Shown here one piece after another: positions 34,707 to 43,315 of a stretch of DNA of 49,267 bases (position 1 is the stretch's first letter; each line of letters opens with the position of its first letter). The notes below the pieces were generated by a model. It saw nothing but the letters and a program-made list of their open reading frames with translations, searched no databases and was not told the DNA's origin. Source of the stretch: Candidatus Metalachnospira gallinarum (GTDB lineage: Bacteria; Bacillota; Clostridia; Lachnospirales; Anaerotignaceae); contig CAJFHC010000007.1 in NCBI GenBank assembly GCA_904378045.1, positions 1 through 49,267 of the forward strand, in the 5' to 3' direction. A program made the translations under genes and the position numbers.

Positions 34707-35921
34707 ATGAGAACCTTTGATAAATCTACTAAACTTGACAACGTAAGCTATGATATTAGAGGCCCGGTAATGGATGAGGCAAACAGGATGGAAGCTATGG
34801 GAATGAGAATACTTAAGCTCAACATCGGAAACCCCGCGCCTTTCCGTTTCACGGCTCCCGATGAAATGATAAGGGATATGATCTACAATATAAGGGATAC
34901 GGAAGGATATTCGGACTCAAAGGGAATGTTTTCGGCAAGAAAGGCCGTAATGCAGTACTGTCAGCTTAAAAATATCCCCAATGTGGATATATCGGATATC
35001 TATACCGGAAACGGCGTCAGCGAGCTTATAACAATGTGCATGCAGGGACTTTTAAATACCGGAGACGAGATACTTGTTCCCATGCCGGATTATCCTCTTT
35101 GGACAGCTTCCGTCACGCTGGCCGGAGGAAAAGCCGTGCATTATATGTGCGATGAGCAGGCTGACTGGTACCCTGACATTGACGACATCAGAAGCAAAGT
35201 TACGTCAAGAACGAAGGGAATAGTAGTAATAAATCCCAATAACCCCACCGGAGCCCTCTATCCCAAGGAGGTACTTGAGGAGATCGTTCAGGTAGCAAGG
35301 GAAAACGAGCTTATAATTTTTGCTGACGAGATATATGACAGACTTGTTATGGACGGACTTAAGCATGTGGCTCTCGGCTCCCTTTGCCCCGATCTTTTAT
35401 GCGTCAACCTCAACGGACTTTCAAAATCCCACAGGGTTGCGGGCTGGAGAATAGGCTGGATGGCGCTGAGCGGAGACAAGAGCAAAGCGAAGGGATATAT
35501 TGAAGGACTTAATATGCTTTCATCAATGAGACTTTGCTCAAATGTTCCCGGACAGGCGATAATACAGACCGCTCTCGGAGGAATACAGACATCGGACGAG
35601 TATATAATGCCCGGAGGAAGAATATACGATCAGAGAGAATGCGTATACAACGCGCTTAAGGACATACCGGGAATAAGCGTGGTAAAACCCAAAGCAGCGT
35701 TTTATATATTCCCCAAACTGGACATAGAGAAGTTCAATATAACCGATGACGAGCAGTTCGCCCTTGATTTCCTCAAGAGTAAAAAGATACTTGTTACCCA
35801 TGGACGCGGCTTCCACTGGGACAAACCCGACCATTTCAGGATCGTATATCTCCCCGAGGTAGACCAGCTTGAGTTCGCTTGCTCGGAGCTTGCCGATTTC
35901 CTCAGCACATATCATCAGTAA
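34707..35921 (+). CDS. Class I aminotransferase (AlaA-like)
   Basis: This 404-residue PLP enzyme is a fold-type I aminotransferase. Visible are the N-terminal SYDIRGPVMDEANRMEAMGM (close to the alanine-synthesising AlaA/AlaT group), GNPAPF, SDSKGMFSARKAV, INPNNPTGALY, FADEIYDRL and the Schiff-base Lys240 in NGLSKSHRVAGWRIGW. AlaA-type enzymes make alanine from pyruvate and glutamate. A T-box with a possible GCA specifier upstream fits an alanine role, but valine-pyruvate or aspartate specificity cannot be ruled out. ATG is 9 bases after GGGGAGG. Confidence 0.88.
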   Translation: MRTFDKSTKLDNVSYDIRGPVMDEANRMEAMGMRILKLNIGNPAPFRFTAPDEMIRDMIYNIRDTEGYSDSKGMFSARKAVMQYCQLKNIPNVDISDIYTGNGVSELITMCMQGLLNTGDEILVPMPDYPLWTASVTLAGGKAVHYMCDEQADWYPDIDDIRSKVTSRTKGIVVINPNNPTGALYPKEVLEEIVQVARENELIIFADEIYDRLVMDGLKHVALGSLCPDLLCVNLNGLSKSHRVAGWRIGWMALSGDKSKAKGYIEGLNMLSSMRLCSNVPGQAIIQTALGGIQTSDEYIMPGGRIYDQRECVYNALKDIPGISVVKPKAAFYIFPKLDIEKFNITDDEQFALDFLKSKKILVTHGRGFHWDKPDHFRIVYLPEVDQLEFACSELADFLSTYHQ

Positions 35922-35938
35922 TGTAAGGAGTGCTTTTT

Positions 35939-36178
35939 ATGGAGCTTCAAATCAAGAAGATATACAGACACTTTAAAGGAAATTATTATCTTGTAGAGGA
36001 TACGGCGGTACACAGCGAGACCGGAGAAAAATATGTCATATACAGGGCGCTTTACGGTACGCAGGAGCTTTACATAAGGCCGTATGATATGTTCCTCTCG
36101 GAGGTGGATCACGAGAAGTATCCCGATGTGAAGCAGAAATACAGATTTGAGCCTGTTGAGATAAAGAGCGTGTACTGA
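35939..36178 (+). CDS. DUF1653 protein
   Basis: This 79-residue protein starts at ATG 35939, 8 bases after AAGGAG; an in-frame GTG at 35930 lies within the ribosome site. The sequence [20 protein letters not shown] followed by [16 protein letters not shown] is typical of DUF1653, a small beta-rich family found alone or fused to other domains, of unknown function. It is 17 bases behind the aminotransferase and directly upstream of sfsA, so all three may be one transcript. Confidence 0.85.
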   Translation: MELQIKKIYRHFKGNYYLVEDTAVHSETGEKYVIYRALYGTQELYIRPYDMFLSEVDHEKYPDVKQKYRFEPVEIKSVY

Positions 36179-36179
36179 T

Positions 36180-36866
36180 ATGAAATATAAAGATACGGCC
36201 GAGGCCGTTTTTATCAAACGAAATAACAGATTTTCCGCCGATGTGATGATCGGCGGAGTCAGGGAAACGGTGCATATAAAAAATACCGGAAGGCTTAAGG
36301 AGCTGCTCACGTTCGGCAGGATCGTCATACTTGAAAGAGCGGACAATCCGGAGAGAAAGACAAAGTATTCCCTAATAGCCGTAAGAAAATGGAACGAGTT
36401 CGTGAATATAGATTCCCAGGCGCCCAACGCCTGCGCCTTTGAAGCTGTTTCAGACGGAAGGATAAAAGAGATCGGCCTGCCAGACACCGTGAAACGCGAA
36501 GTTGTTTACGGAAACTCGAGATTCGATATTTATTATGAGCGCGGCGGAAGAAAAGGATTTATAGAGGTCAAGGGAGTTACCCTTGACGATAATAAAACGG
36601 CAAGATTCCCCGACGCTCCGACGGAAAGGGGAAGGAAGCACCTTAGGGAGCTTGAAAAGGCCGTTTCCGAAGGATATGAATGTTCGGCGCTGTTTGTCAT
36701 CCAGATGAAAAATATTGACGGCTTTGAGCCAAATTACAAAACCGACCCGGATTTTGCCGAGGAACTGAAAAGGGCGAAAGAAAAGGGAGTAAATATTTTG
36801 GCCTATGACTGCGCCGTAAACGAGAAAACACTGGATATAGACAAAAAGATACCGGTAATACTGTAA
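36180..36866 (+). CDS. sfsA: DNA/RNA nuclease SfsA family protein
   Basis: This 228-residue protein has the N-terminal OB-like domain with HIKNTGRLKELL and a PD-(D/E)XK-like C-terminal nuclease domain: GNSRFDIYYERGGRKGFIEV then KGVTLDDNKTARFPDAPTER, with the Asp and Glu-x-Lys residues in place. SfsA was first described as a sugar fermentation stimulation protein and later as a nuclease-like protein. Its ATG begins one base after the stop of the DUF1653 gene, indicating coupling. A terminator shared with the convergent TetR gene follows. Confidence 0.9.
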   Translation: MKYKDTAEAVFIKRNNRFSADVMIGGVRETVHIKNTGRLKELLTFGRIVILERADNPERKTKYSLIAVRKWNEFVNIDSQAPNACAFEAVSDGRIKEIGLPDTVKREVVYGNSRFDIYYERGGRKGFIEVKGVTLDDNKTARFPDAPTERGRKHLRELEKAVSEGYECSALFVIQMKNIDGFEPNYKTDPDFAEELKRAKEKGVNILAYDCAVNEKTLDIDKKIPVIL

Positions 36867-36872
36867 AATTAA

Positions 36873-36912
36873 GGCGTCCCCAAAGCAACGAAACGGAGGG
36901 GACGCCGTTTTA
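36873..36912. terminator. Bidirectional terminator between sfsA and tetR
   Basis: The 8-bp stem GGCGTCCC / GGGACGCC with a 17-base loop is followed by GTTTTAAATTTT on the plus strand, and by TTAATTTTAC on the minus side. Confidence 0.75.
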
Positions 36913-37434
36913 AATTTTATCCTGAAACGAGCATATATTTTTCATAAACCCGCTTATTTTTGAGATGGATATGTTTCCGTCCGTTTTGGAACAGAAATCG
37001 ATCAGCTCGTACATTCCTCCGCTGTGATAGTGAAGAAAAAGAAGCTCATCCGGAGTCAGCTCCGCCCGGCCAAGGTATTTTTCCATAAGCACTCGGTTAT
37101 ACTTTAATATGATCTGAAATATTTTTTCACTGGAACCGAACTTTTTTGCCGCCTCGGCAAGACGTCTGTTTTCTTTTAGTTTTTCAAAATACGCTTCCGT
37201 AAACTGAACTGGGTCAATGAGAATATCGTCCTCAAGCTCATCAAGAAACCTCTCAAACAGCTTGCCGATGGCGTCGTATATGACCTCGTCAATTCCTTTG
37301 TAATTTCTGTAAAAACTCATCCTTGATATTCCGGCGCATCTTGTTATATCTGTGACCGTTATTTTATCAAGCTCCTTCTGATGGATAAGAAGGAGAAAAG
37401 CTCCTATGATACTTTCCCTCATAATGTTTTTCAT
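36910..37434 (-). CDS. TetR-family transcriptional regulator divergent from ftsH
   Basis: This 174-residue regulator starts at ATG 37434 (AAAGGAA about 9 bases upstream); a longer in-frame TTG-type start at 37515 would extend into the ftsH promoter and has no ribosome site. The N-terminal HTH is KITVTDITRCAGISRMSFYR followed by NYKGIDEVIYDAIG. The C-terminal ligand or dimer domain (about 65-174) has no close known match. Its divergence from ftsH, with the ftsH promoter about 65 bases from its ATG, makes ftsH or itself the likely target. Confidence 0.82.
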   Translation of the reverse strand: MKNIMRESIIGAFLLLIHQKELDKITVTDITRCAGISRMSFYRNYKGIDEVIYDAIGKLFERFLDELEDDILIDPVQFTEAYFEKLKENRRLAEAAKKFGSSEKIFQIILKYNRVLMEKYLGRAELTPDELLFLHYHSGGMYELIDFCSKTDGNISISKISGFMKNICSFQDKI

Positions 37435-37496
37435 AACGCCGATTCCTTTCAAAATTCTTAAAATAATTTTTAAATAAAATTCTAATGAATTACTAA

Positions 37497-37525
37497 TTGA
37501 ATATTCGGACTGCAAATATTATAAT
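37497..37525 (+). promoter_or_regulatory. Sigma-A promoter of ftsH
   Basis: TTGAAT (37497-37502), a 17-bp spacer and a perfect TATAAT (37520-37525), 50 bases before the ATG. Confidence 0.7.
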
Positions 37526-37575
37526 ACAGCTACAGCGTATGTGACAAGTGTAACATTTGCAAAAGGAGAGATAAT

Positions 37576-39411
37576 ATGCAGGAAGTTAAACCGAATAAAA
37601 AGCCGATGTATTTCTATTGGCTTATCGCTTTGATAATATTGTTTTTGCTGAACGCCTTTGTGTTTCCGTCAGCGCTGAAAACAAGGGTTCAGAGCGTTGA
37701 CTATGGAACTTTTATGACTATGATGGAAAACAAAGAGATAGGTTCGGTAATGCTAAACGATGAGGAAATAGTATTTACCAACAAGGACAATACGGCCGCC
37801 TACACAACGGGAAATCTTAACGATCCCCAGCTTGTTGACAGGCTTTATGAGTCCGGAGCTGTTTTTGACAAAGAGCCGGTAGACCAGACGAGCCCTCTTG
37901 TGTACTATTTTGTCAGCCTAATACTCCCCATAGTAATTATGGTGTTCATTTCAAGATGGATCTCCAAAAAACTGGCGGAACGTATGGGAAACAATCCGAC
38001 AATGATGCAGTTCGGAATGGGAAGCGGAGGAAACGCGGCCAAGATATATGTAAAAAGCGACACGGGAATAAAATTCAGCGACGTCGCCGGAGAGGAAGAA
38101 GCCAAGGAGCTTTTGAAGGAGATAGTGGATTATCTGCACGACCCCCAAAAATATACGGAGATCGGAGCATCGCTTCCAAAGGGAGCCTTGCTTGTGGGAC
38201 CTCCGGGTACAGGCAAGACGCTTCTTGCCAAGGCCGTTGCCGGTGAGGCCGACGTGCCGTTTTTCTCGATATCGGGCTCTGAATTTGTACAGATGTTCGT
38301 CGGAATGGGAGCCGCAAAGGTAAGAGATCTGTTTAAACAGGCGAAGGAAAAGGCTCCCTGCATTGTATTTATCGACGAGATAGATACGATAGGAAAAAAG
38401 AGGGACGGACAGATCGGAGGCAATGACGAGAGAGAACAGACTCTCAATCAGCTTCTTACGGAAATGGACGGATTTGACGGAAATAACGGAGTTGTTATAC
38501 TCGCGGCCACAAACAGGCCGGAATCCCTTGACCCGGCGCTTTTAAGACCGGGAAGATTTGACAGAAGGATACCGGTGGAGCTTCCTGACCTTCAGGGAAG
38601 GATAGATATTCTTAAAGTCCACGGAGCAAAGGTAAAGACGGACAGAAACGTGGACTACTCGGAAATCGCGAGGGCTGCGGCCGGCGCGTCCGGAGCGGAG
38701 CTTGCCAACATTATAAACGAGGCCGCACTGAGGGCCGTAAGGCAGGGAAGAGACAGGGTTGAACAGCAGGATCTTATGGAGAGCGTTGAGGTAGTCATTG
38801 CCGGATACCAGAAGAAGAATAAAATACTCTCGGACAAGGAAAAACTTATAGTATCATATCACGAGGTCGGACATGCCCTTGTGGCCGCTTTGCAGACACA
38901 GTCCGCTCCGGTTCAGAAAATAACGATAATTCCAAGAACATCGGGAGCCCTCGGATATACTATGCAGGTCGACGAGGGAGAGCATTATCTTATGTCAAAG
39001 ACAGAGATAGAAAACAAGATAGCCACATATACCGGAGGACGTGCCGCAGAGGAAATCGTGTTCAACGAGATAACAACGGGAGCGTCCAACGATATAGAAC
39101 AGGCAACAAAGCTGGCGAGAGCCATGGTTTCCAGATTCGGAATGACAAAGGAGTTCGGTATGGTCGCTATGGAAAATATGACGAACCAGTATCTCGGCGG
39201 AGATACGACCCTTGCCTGCTCAAACGAGACCCATACAAAGATAGATGAAATGGTCGTTGAGATAGTAAGCGCCCAATATGATAAGGCTAAAAAACTTATC
39301 ACGGACAATATCGGAAAGCTCCATGAGATAGCCAAATATCTTTATGAGCATGAGACAATAACCGGAGACGAGTTTATGAAGATACTCAACGGCAAAAACG
39401 AGGCGGTGTAA
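37576..39411 (+). CDS. ftsH: ATP-dependent zinc metalloprotease FtsH
   Basis: This 611-residue membrane-anchored AAA+ protease degrades misfolded membrane proteins and short-lived regulators. It has two membrane helices (about 11-30 and 108-127) around a small extracytoplasmic domain, Walker A GPPGTGKT (208-215), Walker B CIVFIDEID, the pore motif FVQMFVGMGA, and the second region of homology ATNRPESLDPALLRPGRFDR. The zinc site is HEVGH at His429 (HEAGH is more common; the HExxH metal and catalytic residues are intact), with the third ligand in ASNDIEQATKLAR. ATG is 9 bases after AAAGGAG. Confidence 0.97.
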   Translation: MQEVKPNKKPMYFYWLIALIILFLLNAFVFPSALKTRVQSVDYGTFMTMMENKEIGSVMLNDEEIVFTNKDNTAAYTTGNLNDPQLVDRLYESGAVFDKEPVDQTSPLVYYFVSLILPIVIMVFISRWISKKLAERMGNNPTMMQFGMGSGGNAAKIYVKSDTGIKFSDVAGEEEAKELLKEIVDYLHDPQKYTEIGASLPKGALLVGPPGTGKTLLAKAVAGEADVPFFSISGSEFVQMFVGMGAAKVRDLFKQAKEKAPCIVFIDEIDTIGKKRDGQIGGNDEREQTLNQLLTEMDGFDGNNGVVILAATNRPESLDPALLRPGRFDRRIPVELPDLQGRIDILKVHGAKVKTDRNVDYSEIARAAAGASGAELANIINEAALRAVRQGRDRVEQQDLMESVEVVIAGYQKKNKILSDKEKLIVSYHEVGHALVAALQTQSAPVQKITIIPRTSGALGYTMQVDEGEHYLMSKTEIENKIATYTGGRAAEEIVFNEITTGASNDIEQATKLARAMVSRFGMTKEFGMVAMENMTNQYLGGDTTLACSNETHTKIDEMVVEIVSAQYDKAKKLITDNIGKLHEIAKYLYEHETITGDEFMKILNGKNEAV

Positions 39412-39418
39412 AATTTAG

Positions 39419-40216
39419 ATGAATCTTATGTTTACTCTTGACTCAAACTATATCCCGCAGCTTAAAATATGCGTAAGATCCGTAACGAGATTTCCGTCAA
39501 AGGACGGTTGGGACATATATATACTCACCGGCGACCCTGGTGAAAAATTTAAAGACGCCGTTTTTGATATGGAAAAAGAATTCGGAGCGAGGGTACACCT
39601 GATTACCGTCGATGATATGACGTTTGACGATTTTCCGGAGACGGCGCGCTATTCAAAGGTGGTATACTACAGGATATTCGCCGCGAAGCTGCTTCCCGAC
39701 AATCTTGACAGGATACTTTATCTTGATCCCGATACGGTAGTCATAAAGCCGCTTGACGGGCTTTACGGAATGGATTTTGACAATAATTATTTCATAGCCT
39801 GCAGTCATACAAAGGCCATGCTTACAAAGCTGAACCGGGTAAGACTCGGTATACGGACGGACGCTCCATACATTAATACCGGAGTAATGATGATGAACCT
39901 TGAGCTTTTGCGAAGGGAACAGACCGTGAAAGAGGTACGAGAGTACGTTGAGAAAAGAGGAAAGTTTTTCATTCTCCCTGATCAGGATGTTATAACGGCG
40001 CTCTACGGAGACAGGGTGAAGCTCATCGACACGTTTATATATAATCTCAGCGACAGGCTCATATACATGAATAACTTAAGCCCGATAACAAACGAACTCA
40101 TAGATATGGACTGGGTGAGAAAAAACACGGTCATAATCCACTATTACGGGGACAACAAGCCTTGGAAAGAAAACTACAGAGGCATACTTGACGTGTTCTA
40201 TAACGAAGTTTCTTAA
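39419..40216 (+). CDS. Family 8 glycosyltransferase
   Basis: This 265-residue GT8-type enzyme begins MNLMFTLDSNYIPQLKICVR, with the nucleotide-sugar-binding start of the fold. The metal-binding DxD is in LYLDPDTVVIKPL (about residues 99-111), and INTGVMMMNLELLR and PDQDVITALYGD are the usual family blocks. The C-terminal IIHYYGDNKPW is the conserved HxxGxxKPW end motif. GT8 enzymes transfer glucose or galactose to lipopolysaccharide, teichoic acid or protein acceptors; the acceptor here is unknown. It starts 7 bases after ftsH with a weak ribosome site (GAGGCGG inside ftsH), suggesting co-transcription. Confidence 0.9.
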   Translation: MNLMFTLDSNYIPQLKICVRSVTRFPSKDGWDIYILTGDPGEKFKDAVFDMEKEFGARVHLITVDDMTFDDFPETARYSKVVYYRIFAAKLLPDNLDRILYLDPDTVVIKPLDGLYGMDFDNNYFIACSHTKAMLTKLNRVRLGIRTDAPYINTGVMMMNLELLRREQTVKEVREYVEKRGKFFILPDQDVITALYGDRVKLIDTFIYNLSDRLIYMNNLSPITNELIDMDWVRKNTVIIHYYGDNKPWKENYRGILDVFYNEVS

Positions 40217-40298
40217 ATATTTTTTTGAATATATTTTAAACGGGATTTCTTAAATTAAATTTAAAATAAATTAAATTGACCTGATGTAATAAATATGC

Positions 40299-40338
40299 TA
40301 CCCTCTGCTTATGGAAATAAACGGAGGGTATACTTTTA
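40299..40338 (+). terminator. Hairpin between the GT8 and YitT genes
   Basis: The stem TACCCTC (40299-40305) / GAGGGTA (40324-40330) has an 18-base loop and is followed by TACTTTTAT. It may end the ftsH-GT8 transcript. A TTGACC at 40276-40281 lies 17 bp before TACCCT, so a promoter may overlap the same bases. Confidence 0.5.
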
Positions 40339-40355
40339 TATAAGGAGATTTTTAT

Positions 40356-41186
40356 ATGAACGCGAAACTTAAAGATCTGTTCTGGGTGCTTGTCGGAAAT
40401 TCTATAAACGCCTTTGCTGTGGCATTTTTCATACTGCCCAATGATCTCTCCATGGGAGGCGGAACAGGAATATCGCTTATTGTCAATCATTTTTTCAATA
40501 TTCCAATATCGGCCTTTGTGCTCATATTCAACATAATTATGTTTTTGATAGGGGCGGCTTTTCTTGGGAAAAAATTTGCCGTTACCACAGCCATAAGCAC
40601 GTTTTACTATCCGTTCATACTGGCTGTTTTTCAGAAAATCATCGGAAGTTACTCCGTTACCGACGATATTTTTCTGAACACATTTTTCGCCGGCCTTCTT
40701 ATGGGCCTTTCCCTTGGAATTGTCGTAAGAGCCGGAGCTTCAACGGGCGGAATGGATATACCTCCCCTTGTGGTAAACAAATATTTCGGAGTACCGGTGT
40801 CCGCGGCAATGTATGTGTTTGGGCTTATTATACTTGCCGTTCAGTTCACGTTTAAAGACGCTGAAAAAATACTTTATGGCATCGTGCTCATTATGATAAA
40901 CTCTCTGGTGCTTGATAAAATGATAGTCCTTGGAAAACAGAGGGTAGAGCTTCAGATAATAAGTGAAAAATCAGAGGAGATAAAAAGGGCGATAATTGAA
41001 AAAGTCGGACGGGGAGTTACCATGATCTATGGAGAAACGGGATATATGGGAGAAAAATGCGACATTGTTCTGACCGTGGTATCAAACCGTCAGCTCCTTA
41101 AGACCGAGAGAATCGTAAAAAGCATAGATCCGGGATCATTTGTCATTATAAATTCCGTAAAGGAAGTGGCCGGAAAGGGATTTTAA
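40356..41186 (+). CDS. YitT-family membrane protein (DUF161/DUF2179)
   Basis: This 276-residue protein has five to six membrane helices in the first 190 residues, with the family opening FWVLVGNSINAFAVAFFILP, GGGTGISLIVNHFFNIP and GASTGGMDIPPLVVNKYFG. A cytoplasmic DUF2179 domain (about 205-276) includes RGVTMIYGETGYMGEKCDIV and ends in the FVIINSVKEVAGKGF pattern. YitT proteins are widespread in Firmicutes with no settled function. ATG is 8 bases after AAGGAG. A TetR gene follows with its own promoter. Confidence 0.92.
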   Translation: MNAKLKDLFWVLVGNSINAFAVAFFILPNDLSMGGGTGISLIVNHFFNIPISAFVLIFNIIMFLIGAAFLGKKFAVTTAISTFYYPFILAVFQKIIGSYSVTDDIFLNTFFAGLLMGLSLGIVVRAGASTGGMDIPPLVVNKYFGVPVSAAMYVFGLIILAVQFTFKDAEKILYGIVLIMINSLVLDKMIVLGKQRVELQIISEKSEEIKRAIIEKVGRGVTMIYGETGYMGEKCDIVLTVVSNRQLLKTERIVKSIDPGSFVIINSVKEVAGKGF

Positions 41187-41200
41187 CAGACGTTTCACCG

Positions 41201-41229
41201 TTGCTTTATTGACGGGTATATGATAAAAT
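41201..41229 (+). promoter_or_regulatory. Candidate promoter for the second TetR gene
   Basis: TTGCTT (41201-41206), a 17-bp spacer and TAAAAT (41224-41229), 43 bases before the ATG at 41273. Confidence 0.45.
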
Positions 41230-41272
41230 AAAATCAAATTTATTTTTTTGTATTTATTTTGGGAGTGGTCGT

Positions 41273-41896
41273 ATGCCGAGGATCGCATATTCAGACGAGG
41301 ACAGAAAAAGGATAAGAGCCGAGCTGGTAAGGGTTGGGCTTGAGCTTATGACAAAACAGGGCATACAGCATACTACGGTGGAACAGATATATAAGAAGGT
41401 AGGTATTTCAAGGACTTTTTTCTATTCATTCTTCCCGACGAAGGAAGATCTCATTGTGGAGACACTGTATCTTCAGCAGCCGAAGATCATAGAGTTTGCC
41501 GGACGGCTTATGTCTGATGCTGATTTAAGCTGGAGGGAGGCCGTTAAAAGGTTTCTATATGCATGCTGCTACGGAGAAAAAAACGGGATAGCGGTTTTGA
41601 CCGTTGAGGAGCAGCAGCTTATATTCAGACGGCTGTCAAAGGAGAGCTATGCGGTATTCCGTGAAAAGCAGATGAGGCTTTTCGGAGAGATACTCAGGTG
41701 TTTCGGCATAAAGGCTGAGAGGGAGGACATAGAGCTGTTCACGAACATAAGCCTGACCGTAATGGTGATACGCAGAGCCGTACCGGATACTCTCCCTTTG
41801 TTTGTAACGGAGGCAATGGATGATACAGTTAATTTTCAGATAAACGCCATTGTGGACGCTTTGGAAAAAATGAGGGACAAAAAGAGTACAGAGTAA
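41273..41896 (+). CDS. TetR-family transcriptional regulator
   Basis: This 207-residue regulator has the TetR HTH in its first 60 residues: KQGIQHTTVEQIYKKVGISR followed by TFFYSFFPTKEDLIVETLYL. The remaining helices form the ligand-binding and dimer domain. The N-terminal extension MPRIAYSDEDRKRIRAELVR is as found in many TetR proteins. It stands alone between YitT and the unknown pair at 42083, with its own promoter and terminator. The target is not evident. The start is ATG 7 bases after GGGAGTGG. Confidence 0.88.
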   Translation: MPRIAYSDEDRKRIRAELVRVGLELMTKQGIQHTTVEQIYKKVGISRTFFYSFFPTKEDLIVETLYLQQPKIIEFAGRLMSDADLSWREAVKRFLYACCYGEKNGIAVLTVEEQQLIFRRLSKESYAVFREKQMRLFGEILRCFGIKAEREDIELFTNISLTVMVIRRAVPDTLPLFVTEAMDDTVNFQINAIVDALEKMRDKKSTE

Positions 41897-41920
41897 AATA
41901 AAAGCTGAAAATTAAGGATG

Positions 41921-41966
41921 CCGTCCGAAGATTATGTTTCGGCGTAATTTAGGACGGATTTATTTT
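41921..41966 (+). terminator. Terminator after the TetR gene
   Basis: A stem CCGTCC / GGACGG with an inner CGAA / TTCG pairing is followed by ATTTATTTTA. The U-run is interrupted but the hairpin is clear. Confidence 0.6.
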
Positions 41967-42082
41967 ACGTCAAATAAAAACAAATTTTAGAAATTATCTT
42001 TATTTTGTTTTCCGCCGGTTTGGATGACTATGGATGTCGGACAAAACGGTCTAAATAAAAAAGTGACAAGGAGGAAATTATT

Positions 42083-42568
42083 ATGGGTTTATTCAGCAAA
42101 TTTTTTAAGGGCCCGGAGATAGACATGGAGAAAAGCGCCGCCAACGCGAAAAAGATGAGGGCGCTGTTCAATAATGTCGTTGAAAACGGAAGCGATTACA
42201 AATTGATTTTTGGCTATACCGAGGATGTAAGCCGGTTCAATTACGGATTTGTCCATGGCAGCAAGACGAAAATAGGAAATCTTATAGTTGGTTGGAACGA
42301 GGAGAGCGGAACAATCGCCGTTGTTCCTACTGTTCCGGATCTTTCCGGCTGCGGAGAAGCAAGCTATTACCGCAGAGGGGAAATATTAAAGGCATACCGC
42401 AGCAAATATCCTACGGACGCCTTTGTGATCTATCCCAATAATAACGGCTATATCGGTATAAACGCCTATGACTGGCTTGATGATGAGACTCTCTACGTTT
42501 ATGTCGAGCAGGAAAAGGAACTGGCGGATTTTACTTACTTCTTTATGAACAGGTTTGCCACGAAGTGA
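42083..42568 (+). CDS. Hypothetical soluble protein
   Basis: This 161-residue protein starts at ATG behind AAGGAGG. It opens with MGLFSKFFKGPEIDMEKSAA, an amphipathic start that may touch the membrane, followed by a mixed alpha/beta domain with no signal peptide. Conserved-looking stretches are LIFGYTEDVSRFNYGFVHGS and VVPTVPDLSGCGEASYYRRG. I do not recognise the family. The next gene begins within or just after its stop codon, so the two form a pair. Confidence 0.7.
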   Translation: MGLFSKFFKGPEIDMEKSAANAKKMRALFNNVVENGSDYKLIFGYTEDVSRFNYGFVHGSKTKIGNLIVGWNEESGTIAVVPTVPDLSGCGEASYYRRGEILKAYRSKYPTDAFVIYPNNNGYIGINAYDWLDDETLYVYVEQEKELADFTYFFMNRFATK

Positions 42569-42579
42569 GGCCGATCGCT

Positions 42580-42762
42580 ATGGAGATCTTAAAAATCATA
42601 GCGGTAATGATCGTAATAGTCATATTCGCGAATATCTGGTTTAACATTGTCGAGTCTCTGATAGAAAAAATAAAGGGATTGTTTCGCGGAAATGACACGA
42701 GAAAATGGCATGAGCTTCCGCCAAACTGGGAGGACGGCGATAAAGAAGAGAAAGATAAATAA
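42580..42762 (+). CDS. Small single-helix membrane protein
   Basis: A 60-residue protein has one N-terminal membrane helix (MEILKIIAVMIVIVIFANIW) and a charged cytoplasmic tail ending DGDKEEKDK. I chose ATG 42580, 9 bases after GTGAGG. An in-frame GTG at 42565 would give a GTGA overlap with the preceding stop but has no ribosome site. It is coupled to the unknown protein upstream and followed by a terminator. Function unknown. Confidence 0.6.
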   Translation: MEILKIIAVMIVIVIFANIWFNIVESLIEKIKGLFRGNDTRKWHELPPNWEDGDKEEKDK

Positions 42763-42799
42763 GAAAGAGATAAATAATTATCAGGTCATAACGGAAAAA

Positions 42800-42840
42800 G
42801 ACGGCTCAGGGCAGGTAGCGCCTGAGCCGTCCGGCTTATT
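42800..42840. terminator. Bidirectional terminator
   Basis: An 11-bp stem GACGGCTCAGG / CCTGAGCCGTC encloses a 10-base loop. The minus strand reads out into TTTTTCCG, the better U-run, serving the convergent ThrE-type genes; the plus side has CGGCTTATTT. Confidence 0.8.
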
Positions 42841-42853
42841 TGGATAAGGTCCG

Positions 42854-43315
42854 CTATTTTGAAACGTCCGCCGGACATTTTTTCTCAAAGGGCCTGAAAA
42901 GCATTTCCGGAAGGGACAGCACAATAAGTATGGCAATTACGCATACGCCTACTATTTTTATACAAACCATTGTCTGATCGACAGCCGTGTACATATCGGA
43001 AATAATTATGGCATAGGCGGCGTTATACATATTTCCTCCGGGGGAGAGCGGGAACACCGCGGGAAGGACGTATACCATAACAGGTATATGGCGTCTGAGA
43101 GATGTTATTCTGGCAAGGAAAGCTATTAGCAGGGCTCCGAAGAAATTTGCCGACGTGCCGAACCCATAGAAATGGGTAAGACAGTAGTATATCCCATAGG
43201 CGAGACCGCCGAACAGTCCGCAGAATATAAGCTCTCTTTTTGGAGTATTGTATACTATGGCGAAGAAAAAGCAGGCAGAGAAAGCCATTATCATTTCTAT
43301 TATAACTGTGTTCAT
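42854..43315 (-). CDS. ThrE-type threonine/serine exporter, small subunit (DUF3815-like)
   Basis: This 153-residue protein with four to five membrane helices matches the C-terminal half of ThrE (ThrE_2/YjjB type), with ALLIAFLARITSLRRHIPVM and VYVLPAVFPLSPGGNMYNAA, whose P-x-PGG motif is the family signature. In the split arrangement it works with the DUF1212-type subunit encoded just upstream. The start ATG overlaps that gene's stop as ATGA. Exports threonine or serine in characterised relatives (ThrE); the related E. coli YjjPB exports succinate, so substrate is open. Confidence 0.85.
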   Translation of the reverse strand: MNTVIIEMIMAFSACFFFAIVYNTPKRELIFCGLFGGLAYGIYYCLTHFYGFGTSANFFGALLIAFLARITSLRRHIPVMVYVLPAVFPLSPGGNMYNAAYAIIISDMYTAVDQTMVCIKIVGVCVIAILIVLSLPEMLFRPFEKKCPADVSK

